Counted from the stretch's first letter, positions 25,786 to 34,332 are shown. The stretch is 64,000 nt of DNA from Thermoplasmata archaeon (GCA_035622275.1 DASPVQ010000029.1:1-64000), one strand, 5' to 3'. Made by a program: numbers and translations. Notes: generated by a model from the letters alone, not told the origin.

Positions 25786-26661
25786 ATGTATCCACCGAGC
25801 TTCGACTACTACGCGCCGACCAGCCTGGAGGAAGCGATTCGGCTGCTCGACCAGCACCAGGGAGAAGCCAAGGTGCTCGCCGGAGGGCAGAGCCTCATCG
25901 GCATGATGAAGCTCCGCCTGGCGCAACCCGGGGCGCTGATCGACATCAATCGCGTGCCCAACCTTGCCTACGTGCGGGAGGACGGAGCGTTCCTGCGGAT
26001 CGGGGCGCTCACCCGGATCAACGAGCTCCACGCGAGCGACGTCGTCCGGGCCCGCTACGGCGCGCTGTTCGATGCCTCGGGGGAGATCGCCGACCCCACG
26101 GTCCGCAACTGGGGGACGGTCGGCGGCAACGCCTCGCACGGCGACCCGGGCAACGATCTCCCGGCGTGCCTGATGGCGCTGGACGCGCAGTACCAGGTCC
26201 AGGGACCGAAGGGCTCGCGCGCGATACCGGCCCGGCAATTCTACCAGGACTCCTTTGTCACCGCGCTCCAGCCGAACGAGGTGCTCACCGAGGTAAGCGT
26301 GCCGAAGGCCGGCGCCGGCTCGGGCAGCGCCTACTCGAAGATGGAACGCAAGGTCGGCGACTTCGCGACCGCCGCGGTCGCGGTGAGCCTCCGTCTTGGC
26401 GCCGACGGCGCGATCGCCAAGGCCGGCATCGGCCTCACCAACGTGGGGCCCACGGCGATCTACGCCGCGGCGGCCGCGGACGCGCTCGCCGGAAAAAGCG
26501 GCAACGCCGCGGAGGTCGAACGCGCCGCCGGTCTCGCGGCCGACGCGGCCCGGCCGATCGGCGACAACCGGGGTCCGGTCGACTTCAAGAAGGACATGGT
26601 CCGGGTCTGGACCCGTCGCACGGTCGCGAGCGCGATCGCCCGGGCCAAGGGAGGGCACTGA
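25786..26661 (+). CDS. coxM: Aerobic CO dehydrogenase, FAD-binding medium subunit
   Basis: The 291-residue flavoprotein carries the two FAD motifs of CoxM at the family positions: AGGQS at residues 32-36 and TVGG at 111-114 (AGGHS and TIGG in Oligotropha). It carries electrons from the 2Fe-2S subunit through FAD to the quinone pool or another acceptor. It is the first gene of the coxM-coxS-coxL-coxG operon; the order M-S-L is that of form I (true CO-oxidising) enzymes, while form II loci are usually S-L-M. A weak TATA-like GGTTCATAAC lies at 25732-25741. Confidence 0.93.
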   Translation: MYPPSFDYYAPTSLEEAIRLLDQHQGEAKVLAGGQSLIGMMKLRLAQPGALIDINRVPNLAYVREDGAFLRIGALTRINELHASDVVRARYGALFDASGEIADPTVRNWGTVGGNASHGDPGNDLPACLMALDAQYQVQGPKGSRAIPARQFYQDSFVTALQPNEVLTEVSVPKAGAGSGSAYSKMERKVGDFATAAVAVSLRLGADGAIAKAGIGLTNVGPTAIYAAAAADALAGKSGNAAEVERAAGLAADAARPIGDNRGPVDFKKDMVRVWTRRTVASAIARAKGGH

Positions 26662-26663
26662 CG

Positions 26664-27197
26664 ATGGCGATCGACGTCGAGGAGGTCGCGACGGCCGGCA
26701 GCCCCAACGGGCGGCGGACGGTGCACATCAGCGTCAACGGCGTGGCGCATCGCTCCACGATCGACACCCGCATGCTGCTCGTCAGCTACCTTCGCGAGCG
26801 CCTCCGTCTCACCGGCACGCACATCGGCTGCGATACGGCGCACTGCGGCGCCTGCACCGTCCTCGTCGACGGGGTCGCCGCGAAGTCCTGCAACCTGCTC
26901 GCGGTGATGGTCGACGGCCGGAGCGTCACGACCGTCGAGGGGCTCGAGACCGGCGGCAAGCTGCACCCGGTGCAGGAGGGGTTCACGAAGGAGCACGGAC
27001 TGCAGTGCGGCTACTGCACGCCCGGCATGATGCTCGCGAGCGTCGCCCTGCTGTCGAAGAACCCGAATCCGACCGAGGACGAGATCCGCCGGGGCCTGTC
27101 GGGCAACCTGTGCCGCTGCACGGGCTACGTCAACATCGTCAAAGCGGTCCAGTACGCGTCGACCCAGCTCCGCGAGGCCCCGAAGGGAGGGACCTGA
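26664..27197 (+). CDS. coxS: Aerobic CO dehydrogenase, 2Fe-2S small subunit
   Basis: The 177-residue protein binds two 2Fe-2S clusters. The plant-type ferredoxin motif is Cys56, Cys61, Cys64 and Cys76 (GCDTAHCGAC...KSC). The helical-domain motif is Cys115, Cys118, Cys150 and Cys152 (QCGYCTPG...NLCRC). All eight ligands are present. It passes electrons from the Mo centre of CoxL to FAD in CoxM. It begins two bases after the coxM stop and two bases before coxL. An N-terminal extension of about 18 residues before the first strand is slightly longer than usual. Confidence 0.94.
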   Translation: MAIDVEEVATAGSPNGRRTVHISVNGVAHRSTIDTRMLLVSYLRERLRLTGTHIGCDTAHCGACTVLVDGVAAKSCNLLAVMVDGRSVTTVEGLETGGKLHPVQEGFTKEHGLQCGYCTPGMMLASVALLSKNPNPTEDEIRRGLSGNLCRCTGYVNIVKAVQYASTQLREAPKGGT

Positions 27198-27199
27198 GC

Positions 27200-29545
27200 A
27201 TGGCGGACGCCGCGCCGGTCCCCGGCGGCATCGGCCAGTCGTTGGCCCGCAAGGAAGACGTCCGCTTCATCCGAGGCAAGGGCAACTACGTCGACGACGT
27301 GAACCTCCCCGGCATGCTGTTCATGGACCTCGTGCGCAGCCCGTACGCGCACGCGAAGATCACGGCGCTCCGCAAGGAGCCCGCGCTCAAGGTCCCCGGT
27401 GTGCTCGCGGTCATCACCGGCGCGGACCTGGCGGCGGCGAAGCTCGCCTGGATGCCGACGCTGATGTCGGACACCCAGATGGTCCTTCCCACCGACACGG
27501 TCATGTTCCAGGGTCAGGAGGTCGCTGCGGTCGTTGCCACGGACCGCTACGCGGCGGCCGACGGGGTCGCGGCGGTGGAGGTCGACTACGAGCCGCTGCC
27601 GGTCGTTATCGATCCGTTCAAGGCCCTCGAGCCCGGCGCTCCCGTCCTGCGCACGGACAAGGGCAAGAAGGACAACCACATCTGGCACTGGGAGGTCGGC
27701 GACCGGGCCGCCACGGAGGCGGCGCTCAAGTCGAGCGCCGTCGTCGCCCGCGAGCGTCTGTACATCCCGCGGATCCACGTCGCGTCGATCGAGACCTGCG
27801 GCTGCGTCGCCCAGGTCGACGTCAACGGCAAGCTGACCGTGTGGATGACGACCCAGGCCCCGCACGCCATCCGCACCGTCTTCGCGCTCGTCAGCGGCCT
27901 ACCCGAGAACAACATCCGCATCATCTCGCCGGACATCGGCGGGGGCTTCGGCGGCAAGGTGCCGGTCTATCCGGGCTACGTGATCGCGGTCGTCGCCGCG
28001 CTCACCACGGGCAAGCCGGTGAAGTGGATCGAGGACCGGACCGGTAATCTGACCGCCGACTCGTTCGCGCGCGACTACCACATCGAGGCCGAGGTCGGCG
28101 CGACCAAGGACGGGAAGGTCACCGCGCTGCGGGTGAAGACCCTGGCCGACCACGGCTACACCGACGCCGCGGCCAACCCGTCGAAGTTCCCCGCGGGACT
28201 CTTCCACATCATCACCGGCTCGTACCCGTTCCAGCACGCGTTCGTCGAGGTCGATGCGGCGTACACGAACAAGCCGCCCGGGGGCATCGCGTACCGCTGC
28301 TCGTTCCGTGTCACCGAGGCCGTGTTCGCGATCGAGCGGCTGATGGACAGCCTCGCGCACCAGCTCCAGCTCGACCCGGCCGAGCTGCGCTTGAGGAACT
28401 TCATCCCGCCGGAGGCGTTCCCGTTCACGTCGGCGCTCGGCTGGACCTATGACAGCGGCAACTACGCCGGCGCGCTGCGCAAGGCGATGGACATGATCGG
28501 CTACGAGGCGCTGCGCAAGGAACAGGCGGCCAAGCGCGCGAAGGGCGAGCTCATGGGCCTCGGGATCTCGAGCTTCACCGAGATCGTCGGCGCGGGCCCT
28601 TCCAAGACGTTCGACATCCTCGGCATCAAGATGTTCGACTCGGCCGAGGTCCGGATCCACCCGACCGGCAAGGTGCTCGCCCGGTTCGGCACGAAGTCCC
28701 AGGGCCAGGGCCACGAGACCACGTACGCCCAGATCCTGGCCGAGGAGCTCGGCATCCCGGCCGCGGACATCTCGGTCGAGGAGGGCGACACCGACACCGC
28801 GCCCTACGGTCTCGGCACCTACGCGAGCCGCAGCACGCCGACGGCGGGCGCCGCCGCGGCGATCGCGGCCCGGAAGATCCGCGAGAAGGCGGCGAAGATC
28901 GCCGCCCACCTTCTCGAGGTGTCGCCGAACGACATCGAGTGGAAGGACCACAAGTTCCAGGTCAAGGGCGTCCCCGAGAAGTCCAAGACGATGGCCGATG
29001 TCGCGTTCGCGGCCTACACCAACCACCCGCAGGGCATGGAGGCCGGGCTCGAGGCGGTGGACTACTACGACCCGCCGAACATGACCTACCCGTTCGGGAG
29101 CTACATCTGCGCGGTCGACGTCGACAAGGAGACCGGCCAGGTGAAGGTCCGGCGCTTCGTCGCGATCGACGACTGCGGCACGATCATCAACCCGATGATC
29201 GTCGACGGCCAGATCCACGGCGGGCTGACGATGGGCTTCGCGCCCGCGCTCCTCGAGGAGATCCCGTACGACGCGCAGGGCAACAGCCGGGCGCCGTCGT
29301 TCCTGGAGTACCTCCTGCCCACGGCGGTGGAGACGCCGAAGTGGGAGACGGGCAAGACCGTGACGCCGAGCCCCCACCACCCGCTGGGCGCCAAGGGCGT
29401 CGGGGAGTCCGCCACCGTCGGGGCACCCGCCGCGATCGTCAACGCGGTCATCGATGCGCTGCAGCCCTACGGGGTGACGAACATCGACATCCCGATCTCG
29501 CCGTACAAGGTCTGGCAGGCGATCCACTCGAAGGACCCGAAGTAG
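27200..29545 (+). CDS. coxL: Form I aerobic CO dehydrogenase, molybdenum large subunit
   Basis: The 781-residue catalytic subunit oxidises CO with water to CO2 at a Cu-S-Mo centre bound to molybdopterin cytosine dinucleotide. The active-site loop reads AYRCSFR (residues 364-370) with Cys367 as the predicted copper ligand; this AYxCSFR signature defines form I CoxL, in contrast to the AYRGAGR loop of form II. The catalytic Glu736 lies in GAKGVGESATVGAP, and the cofactor-binding stretch IGGGFGGK is near residue 251. Length and domain order match Oligotropha CoxL (about 809 residues). The gene starts two bases after the coxS stop. Confidence 0.95.
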   Translation: MADAAPVPGGIGQSLARKEDVRFIRGKGNYVDDVNLPGMLFMDLVRSPYAHAKITALRKEPALKVPGVLAVITGADLAAAKLAWMPTLMSDTQMVLPTDTVMFQGQEVAAVVATDRYAAADGVAAVEVDYEPLPVVIDPFKALEPGAPVLRTDKGKKDNHIWHWEVGDRAATEAALKSSAVVARERLYIPRIHVASIETCGCVAQVDVNGKLTVWMTTQAPHAIRTVFALVSGLPENNIRIISPDIGGGFGGKVPVYPGYVIAVVAALTTGKPVKWIEDRTGNLTADSFARDYHIEAEVGATKDGKVTALRVKTLADHGYTDAAANPSKFPAGLFHIITGSYPFQHAFVEVDAAYTNKPPGGIAYRCSFRVTEAVFAIERLMDSLAHQLQLDPAELRLRNFIPPEAFPFTSALGWTYDSGNYAGALRKAMDMIGYEALRKEQAAKRAKGELMGLGISSFTEIVGAGPSKTFDILGIKMFDSAEVRIHPTGKVLARFGTKSQGQGHETTYAQILAEELGIPAADISVEEGDTDTAPYGLGTYASRSTPTAGAAAAIAARKIREKAAKIAAHLLEVSPNDIEWKDHKFQVKGVPEKSKTMADVAFAAYTNHPQGMEAGLEAVDYYDPPNMTYPFGSYICAVDVDKETGQVKVRRFVAIDDCGTIINPMIVDGQIHGGLTMGFAPALLEEIPYDAQGNSRAPSFLEYLLPTAVETPKWETGKTVTPSPHHPLGAKGVGESATVGAPAAIVNAVIDALQPYGVTNIDIPISPYKVWQAIHSKDPK

Positions 29546-29559
29546 GCTCCGACCCGGCG

Positions 29560-30000
29560 ATGCACATCGAGGGCGACTTCCGCGTCCGCGCTCCGCCCGA
29601 GAAGGTGTACGCCTTCTTCCTCGATCCGGTCGGGTTCATCGACTGCCTGGACGACCCGCACCAGGTGCACGCGGTCGATACGGACCACTTCGAGGGCACC
29701 GTGACGACCGGCGTCGCCTTCATCCGGGGCACCTTCCGCATCCGCGGCACCTACGGGGAGCGGACCCCACCGACCGCCCTCACCGCCCGGATCAACGGCA
29801 CGGGCCTCGGCAGCGGGATCGACGCTCAGCTCTCGATCGCGATCGCGGCGGCCGAGGGCCAGAGCGCCGTCCACTGGCAGGGCGAGGTCCAGCTGAGCGG
29901 GCCGGTGGCCACGATCGGCGAGCGGATGGTGCGCTCGACCGTCGACAAGAAGGCGGACGGACTCTTCGAGAACGCGCGCAAGCGGCTCGAGGGCGCCTAG
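29560..30000 (+). CDS. coxG: CoxG-like SRPBCC-fold protein
   Basis: The 146-residue protein matches the CoxG (carbon monoxide dehydrogenase subunit G) family of START-like folds: IEGDFRVRAPPEKVYAFFLDP at the N-terminus and a central beta sheet ending in ERMVRSTVDKKADGLFENARKRL. In bacteria CoxG helps to anchor the CO dehydrogenase at the membrane and is needed for electron delivery to the respiratory chain, possibly by carrying quinone. It is the last gene of the coxMSLG operon, 14 bases after coxL. Its stop overlaps the stop of the convergent YbaK-HAD gene by three bases. Confidence 0.88.
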   Translation: MHIEGDFRVRAPPEKVYAFFLDPVGFIDCLDDPHQVHAVDTDHFEGTVTTGVAFIRGTFRIRGTYGERTPPTALTARINGTGLGSGIDAQLSIAIAAAEGQSAVHWQGEVQLSGPVATIGERMVRSTVDKKADGLFENARKRLEGA

Positions 30001-31169
30001 GCCTCGCCGAGGAGCTCGGCCGCGCTCGCGAGATCGGCCAGGCGTCGGTCGACCGGCCGCTCCGCGGGAAGCGGGCCGTAGCGCGCGACGTACGCGGTCC
30101 GGCCGCCGAGGAGGCCGGCGGTCTCGAGGTCGTACTCGTAGCTCGCCGACACGTGGAGCGTGCTCCGGGGATCCGCCCCGGTCGCTCGGAGGAACCGGAT
30201 CCAGTGGGCCGGCGCCGGCTTGTACGACCGCACCTCCTCCGCCGTGACGGTTCGATCGACCTCGAGATCGTGCCGGGCCAGCGTCGCGGCCAGCAGGTCC
30301 CGGTCGATGTTCGACAGGATCGCGACGCGGCGCCCCCGCGCGCGCAGCTCGCGCAGCAGCGGCGCCGCGTCGGCGAACGCGGGCCACTCCGGCACCGAGT
30401 CCACGAACTCCGCCGCGGCGCCGGGAGCGATCCGATGCCCGCGCTGCTCGCCGACCCGCCCCACCGTCGCCGCCACGATCTCGCGATACGGACGGTACGC
30501 TGCGCCCTCGACGGCCGGCTCGGCCGCAAGGTAGGCTGCGAAGAAGGCGTCGCCGGACTCGGCCGAGTCGACCCACCCGCGGCGGCGGGCCGCCTCGATC
30601 AGGCCGGCCCGCCAGTCGATTAGGGTGCCGTAGCAGTCGAAGGTGACCCACCGAGCTCCGGGGGCGGGACCCGGCGGCCGCGCGTCGAGCGGCACCGGGC
30701 GCGCCCGGGTGAGCCGGAGCAGCTCGAGGGGTTTCAGCCGGAACACCGCGTGCGGGTGGCCGGCCGCGGCCCAGAGCTCGCTCTCGGCCAGCAGCTCGTA
30801 GTCGACGTACGCGGGGATCGACCGGGCGTGGCCGGCGGGCGGGACCCCGCCGATGGCGTAGCCGGTCACGGACCGCACGAACTCCGGGTCGGCCCGCTCC
30901 AGTGGAACGCCCACCAACTCGGCCGCACGCGCGGGATCGACCCGGTTCGACCCCGCGACCAGGAACAGGACCGGCGGCCCTTCGGCCCCCGCCCGGAAGA
31001 CGAGCGACTTGACGATCTGGCGGACCTGGCACCCCACCGCCCGCGCCGCGTCGGCCGCGGTGCGTGTCGACTCCGGCAGTTCCAGGACCCGCCGCGTCAG
31101 ACCCTGCGCGGCGAGGTGGGCCGCGAACCGGCGAGCGGAAGGTTCGCGCAGCGGCTCGGGCTCGGTCAC
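29997..31169 (-). CDS. YbaK-type aminoacyl-tRNA deacylase fused to HAD hydrolase
   Basis: The 390-residue protein joins two domains in one uninterrupted frame. Residues 10-155 are a YbaK/ProX-type editing domain with VKSLVFRA (Lys54) and the loop IGGVPPAGH (106-114), a family that removes wrong amino acids such as Cys or Ala from tRNAPro. Residues 172-390 are a haloacid dehalogenase-like hydrolase with the nucleophile Asp178 in FDCYGTLID, motif II ILSNID, motif III Lys in RSYKPAP and an unusual motif IV HVSASYEYDLET. The linker is Pro-rich. I do not know this pairing as a common architecture. A role with the cox genes is not evident; the gene is wedged between coxG and the MocA-XdhC fusion. 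Confidence 0.8.
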   Translation of the reverse strand: MTEPEPLREPSARRFAAHLAAQGLTRRVLELPESTRTAADAARAVGCQVRQIVKSLVFRAGAEGPPVLFLVAGSNRVDPARAAELVGVPLERADPEFVRSVTGYAIGGVPPAGHARSIPAYVDYELLAESELWAAAGHPHAVFRLKPLELLRLTRARPVPLDARPPGPAPGARWVTFDCYGTLIDWRAGLIEAARRRGWVDSAESGDAFFAAYLAAEPAVEGAAYRPYREIVAATVGRVGEQRGHRIAPGAAAEFVDSVPEWPAFADAAPLLRELRARGRRVAILSNIDRDLLAATLARHDLEVDRTVTAEEVRSYKPAPAHWIRFLRATGADPRSTLHVSASYEYDLETAGLLGGRTAYVARYGPLPAERPVDRRLADLASAAELLGEA

Positions 31170-31214
31170 GGGGAAACGACGGGCGCCCTCGGAGGATCGA
31201 CGGCCCGCGCTCGG

Positions 31215-32939
31215 TCAGCCGGAGCGCGGCGCGCGGGCAAGGTAGCGCTTCGGGGCCCGAACGAACTTTCGGCGGCAGCCCTCGGCGCAGAAGTAGTAGG
31301 TGGTTCCGAGGTGCTCGGCGCGCAGCGGTGTCGAGGTCTCCACCGTCATGCCGCAGACCGGGTCGACCGCCGCGCCGGGCGCCGGAGCCGCTGGGGCCGG
31401 ACCGCCCTCCGCAGGGAGGGGCGGAACCGCGGTCCGTCGCACGCGGGTGATCTCGGCCAGCACGCTCAGGGCGATCTCCTCGGGCGTGCTCGCGGCGATG
31501 TCGATCCCGGCCGGATTGCGGATCCGGCCGATCTGCGCCTCCGAGATGCCGTCCTCCCGCAGCGCGTCGAACACCGACCGGGCCCGCGTGCGGCTCGCGA
31601 CGAGCCCCGCGAAGGCGACGGGCGCTCGGGCGATGGGGGCGAGGGCCGACTCGTCGTACTTCCCCATGCTGGCCACGACCGCGTAGGTCGTCGGGGAAAG
31701 GTGGGCGGAGAGCGCCTCGAGCCCGCCGACGACCTCGTCGACCTCGGGCAGCTCGGTCGGGTCCGCGCCGGGGGCGACGAGCACCACCCGGAAGCCGAGG
31801 ACCCCGCCCAGGGTCGCGAGGCTGACCGCGACCGGGGAGTCGCCGACGATCAGGAGTTCGGGCTTGGCGACGTTCGGTTCGATGAAGATCTCCACGGTTC
31901 CTCCGCTCTGACAGACCATGTTGCGTTCGACGACGCCCTCGGGGCTTTCGGACCCGCCCGGTTCCACGCCCGGAGCGACCCGGAGCAGGCGAGGGGACTG
32001 TGCGGCGATCGTCGCGAGGCACTCCGAGACGAGCAGGTGCTCGGTGCAGGCGCCACCGACCCATCCCGTGTGCGAACCGTCGGCTCGGACGACCGCCTTG
32101 TACCCCGGACGCCCCGAGGTGGGGCGGACGACGCGGACCACGGTGGCGAGGGCGAACGGCTGACCCTGGCGGCGCATCTCCGCGGCGATGGCGTCGATGT
32201 CCGGTGCCCGGCGCAGGCGGCGGGTGCGGGGGACCGCACCGGAGGTGGTATGGAGCCGTCGGCGCGGCTCGGAAACCCGGTCGAGCAGGTGACGCAGCGG
32301 CTCGCCGCCCTTCAGCGCGGCGGCGAGACGGGCGAGCTCGTCCTCGGTGTCCACGTCCACGAGTATCCCGGGGTCGTCCACCGGGACCTCGCGGATCTCC
32401 TCGGGATGGCGGGGGAACATCGCGCGACAGCCCACGTCCCCGTCGACACGCTCGAGCTCCGGGGCGAGCCGTAGGTCGAACAGCACCGGGTTGCCGCGGA
32501 CGCCGTCGTAGGTCGGGATGAAGATCGATCCGTCGCCCGCGCGTGCCCGATCGACGAGGGTCCGGATCGTGTCGGCGGCCACGAACGGCTGGTCGGCGAG
32601 CACGATCAGGGCGAGGTCGGAGTCGCTCGCGGCCCGGACCCCCCGCCGCAGCGAACCGCTCATGCCGCGCGTGAACTCCGGATTCTCCACGACGGTGACC
32701 TGGCGCGACCGGATCGCCGCTCGGACCTCCGCCCCGCGGTGGCCTACCACGACGACCGTCCGGTCGACGCCAGCCTCCGCGACCGAGGAGAGGGTGCGAT
32801 CGATCAGTCGGACGCCGCCGATCGAAGCGAGCGGCTTGGAGCGGCCGAACCGCGAGCTCGTGCCCGCGGCCAGGACGACCGCGGTCACCCGGGAGCGGGC
32901 CGTCGCGGCCCCGGCGGTTCGCGCGCGCGCCGCGACCAT
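31215..32939 (-). CDS. MocA-XdhC-YHS fusion, molybdenum cofactor cytidylation/insertion factor
   Basis: This 574-residue protein has three parts. Residues 18-205 are a MobA/MocA-like nucleotidyltransferase with LAAGTSSRFGRSK (23-35) and ADQPF (115-119), expected to attach CMP to molybdopterin. Residues 248-500 are an XdhC/CoxF unit (ALATVVRVVRPTSGRPGYK, GACTEHLL, CQSGGTVEIFIEP with Cys343, FAGLVASR). Residues 525-567 are a YHS domain with DPVCGM and YYFCAEGC, a Cys motif found in copper- and metal-handling proteins. It could join cofactor cytidylation, chaperoning and metal or copper handling for the Cu-S-Mo CO dehydrogenase (inference). The ATG at 32939 lies 27 bases from a TATA-like element. 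Confidence 0.88.
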   Translation of the reverse strand: MVAARARTAGAATARSRVTAVVLAAGTSSRFGRSKPLASIGGVRLIDRTLSSVAEAGVDRTVVVVGHRGAEVRAAIRSRQVTVVENPEFTRGMSGSLRRGVRAASDSDLALIVLADQPFVAADTIRTLVDRARAGDGSIFIPTYDGVRGNPVLFDLRLAPELERVDGDVGCRAMFPRHPEEIREVPVDDPGILVDVDTEDELARLAAALKGGEPLRHLLDRVSEPRRRLHTTSGAVPRTRRLRRAPDIDAIAAEMRRQGQPFALATVVRVVRPTSGRPGYKAVVRADGSHTGWVGGACTEHLLVSECLATIAAQSPRLLRVAPGVEPGGSESPEGVVERNMVCQSGGTVEIFIEPNVAKPELLIVGDSPVAVSLATLGGVLGFRVVLVAPGADPTELPEVDEVVGGLEALSAHLSPTTYAVVASMGKYDESALAPIARAPVAFAGLVASRTRARSVFDALREDGISEAQIGRIRNPAGIDIAASTPEEIALSVLAEITRVRRTAVPPLPAEGGPAPAAPAPGAAVDPVCGMTVETSTPLRAEHLGTTYYFCAEGCRRKFVRAPKRYLARAPRSG

Positions 32940-32960
32940 GGTCGACGGAGCGGGGGCGGG

Positions 32961-32970
32961 ACTGTAAGCT
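32961..32970 (-). promoter_or_regulatory. TATA-like element for the MocA-XdhC-YHS gene
   Basis: The minus strand reads AGCTTACAGT, centred 27 bases before the ATG at 32939, which is leaderless spacing. The same patch may serve the divergent gene at 32986. Confidence 0.4.
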
Positions 32971-32985
32971 CTTCGCGCGAGCGTT

Positions 32986-33621
32986 ATGGCCGCGGCGCGT
33001 GTGCGCGGCCCGGCGATGGCCGATCCACCGGGTACGGACGGGATCCCCGCGGACTGGGTGACGCAGCCGGACCAGATGTCGGCTCCCGCCCGCCGGGTCC
33101 TGGACCTGTTCGACGGCGAGCGCTTGCTCCGGTGCTGGCGCACCGCGCGCGGGTTCCTCGTGCTCACCGATCTTCGGTGCGTCCACGTGCTGCGTCGACC
33201 CGAGATCCTGCGGCGGGGCGAATGGATCGTCGGCCCGGAACTCTTCTTCTACAACTGCCGACCCGCCGGGGTGCTCTTCGGCCGCTTCATCGAGATGGGC
33301 GAGAGGTTCGAGGACGTCGGCGCCGAGATCCGGGTCGCGGTGGACGACCCCCCTGCGGTCGCCGAGGCGATCAACGCCGCCCTCGGTCCCGGCGCGAAGG
33401 CGTGGCAGGCCCGCCGGGAACGCACGCGTCTCCAGATGGAGGCGCGCAAGCGCCAGCGCGACGCGATCACCGCGGCGGTCGCGGAAGGCAAGGCGCCGCC
33501 GGTGCCGATGGTGCCGTGCGACTTCTGCGGGAACCCCGTCCCCGCGTCCGCCCGGCGCTGCCCGTACTGCGGGGCGCCGCGCGGCGGAGCCGTCGCGCGC
33601 GGCGGGAGCGCGCTTCCTTAA
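32986..33621 (+). CDS. PH-like domain protein with C-terminal zinc ribbon
   Basis: The 211-residue protein is not of known function. Residues 30-120 look like a bacterial PH-like domain (DGERLLRCWRTARGFLVLTDLRCVHVLRR). A charged helix follows (about 135-165), then a zinc ribbon with CDFCGNPVPASARRCPYCG. The ribbon could bind zinc and mediate protein or nucleic-acid contacts. An ATG at 33016 is an alternative start that leaves the conserved part intact and fits the upstream AT-rich patch better. It precedes the SufR-like regulator by 48 bases but the latter has its own TATA element. Confidence 0.72.
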   Translation: MAAARVRGPAMADPPGTDGIPADWVTQPDQMSAPARRVLDLFDGERLLRCWRTARGFLVLTDLRCVHVLRRPEILRRGEWIVGPELFFYNCRPAGVLFGRFIEMGERFEDVGAEIRVAVDDPPAVAEAINAALGPGAKAWQARRERTRLQMEARKRQRDAITAAVAEGKAPPVPMVPCDFCGNPVPASARRCPYCGAPRGGAVARGGSALP

Positions 33622-33638
33622 CTTTGTGAACTCATAAG

Positions 33639-33648
33639 TGTATAAACT
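33639..33648 (+). promoter_or_regulatory. TATA element and AT-rich operator-like region of the SufR-like gene
   Basis: TGTATAAACT is centred about 27 bases before the ATG at 33670, giving a leaderless transcript. It lies in an AT-rich island (33618-33648) containing ACTT-N11-AAGT (33621-33639), a possible site for autoregulation. Confidence 0.5.
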
Positions 33649-33669
33649 GCGGTCGGCTGCGGGTCCTCG

Positions 33670-34332
33670 ATGACGGACCCCGAGGCGGATCCGCTGCCGA
33701 CCGGATTCTCGTCCGCGAAGCGAGAGATCCTCCTGTTGCTCAAGCAGCGGCCCGGCCTCTCGCTCGAGGACCTCGCCCGCGCCCGAGCGATCTCCAAGGT
33801 CGCCGCGCTGCACCACCTGACGGCGCTGGAGGACCAGGGGTTCGTCGAGCGAGCGTACGAGCACCGGCCGATCGGTCGACCGTCGGTGCATTTCCGGCTC
33901 AGCGACCGATCCCGCCGTCTGTTCCCGCAGGCCTACTCGCAGATGTCGCTCAGCGCCCTCGGCTTCATCGAGCGCTGGCTGGGTCGGGACGCGGTCGTCC
34001 GCATGCTCCAGGAACGCGCTCACGAGGTGGCGGACGAGAACCGCTCGCGGCTGGGGGCGCCGGAGCTGCGCCGGCGGGTGGAGGCGCTCGCGCGCCTGCG
34101 CTCGGAGGGCGGTTACATGGCCGAGGTCGGCGGGACGAAGGGCTCGACGACCGAGATGCGCGAGCACAACTGCCCGATCCTCGCCATCGCGGGCGTCTAC
34201 CCCGAGGCCTGCGAGGTCGAACGCCGCATGTTCGAGTCGATGCTCCGGGCCCGGGTCGACACCTCGCACCGGGTCGTCGCCGGCGATCCGGTCTGCCGCT
34301 TCCTGGTTCGCCCCCGCGCGGAGGCCGGATGA
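33670..34332 (+). CDS. SufR-like winged-helix regulator with predicted 4Fe-4S cluster
   Basis: The 220-residue protein has an N-terminal winged helix-turn-helix (residues 14-80; LSLEDLARARAISKVAALHHLTALEDQGFVER, wing HRPIGRPSVHF). A C-terminal sensor domain carries Cys168 (HNCPI), Cys181 (EACEVE) and Cys209 (GDPVCRF). The spacing, 12 and 27 residues between the cysteines, equals that recalled for Synechocystis SufR, whose Cys164, Cys177 and Cys205 hold a 4Fe-4S cluster. It would thus sense iron, oxygen or cluster status. It begins an operon with the SDR (ATGA overlap) and QueA-like genes. The adjacent cox genes, full of Fe-S and Mo cofactors, are candidate targets (inference). Confidence 0.82.
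   Translation: MTDPEADPLPTGFSSAKREILLLLKQRPGLSLEDLARARAISKVAALHHLTALEDQGFVERAYEHRPIGRPSVHFRLSDRSRRLFPQAYSQMSLSALGFIERWLGRDAVVRMLQERAHEVADENRSRLGAPELRRRVEALARLRSEGGYMAEVGGTKGSTTEMREHNCPILAIAGVYPEACEVERRMFESMLRARVDTSHRVVAGDPVCRFLVRPRAEAG

Noticed and set aside
27200-29545. Form II CoxL or other molybdenum hydroxylase such as aldehyde or nicotine dehydrogenase
   Set aside because: The loop is AYRCSFR, not AYRGAGR, the gene order is M-S-L, and coxD, coxE and coxG are present.
29467-34269. A minus-strand frame open for 1600 codons
   Set aside because: It lies opposite or out of frame with coxG, the SufR-like gene and two fusion genes that have clear domains; its translation is Arg/Pro/Gly-rich low-complexity sequence, as expected from high G+C.
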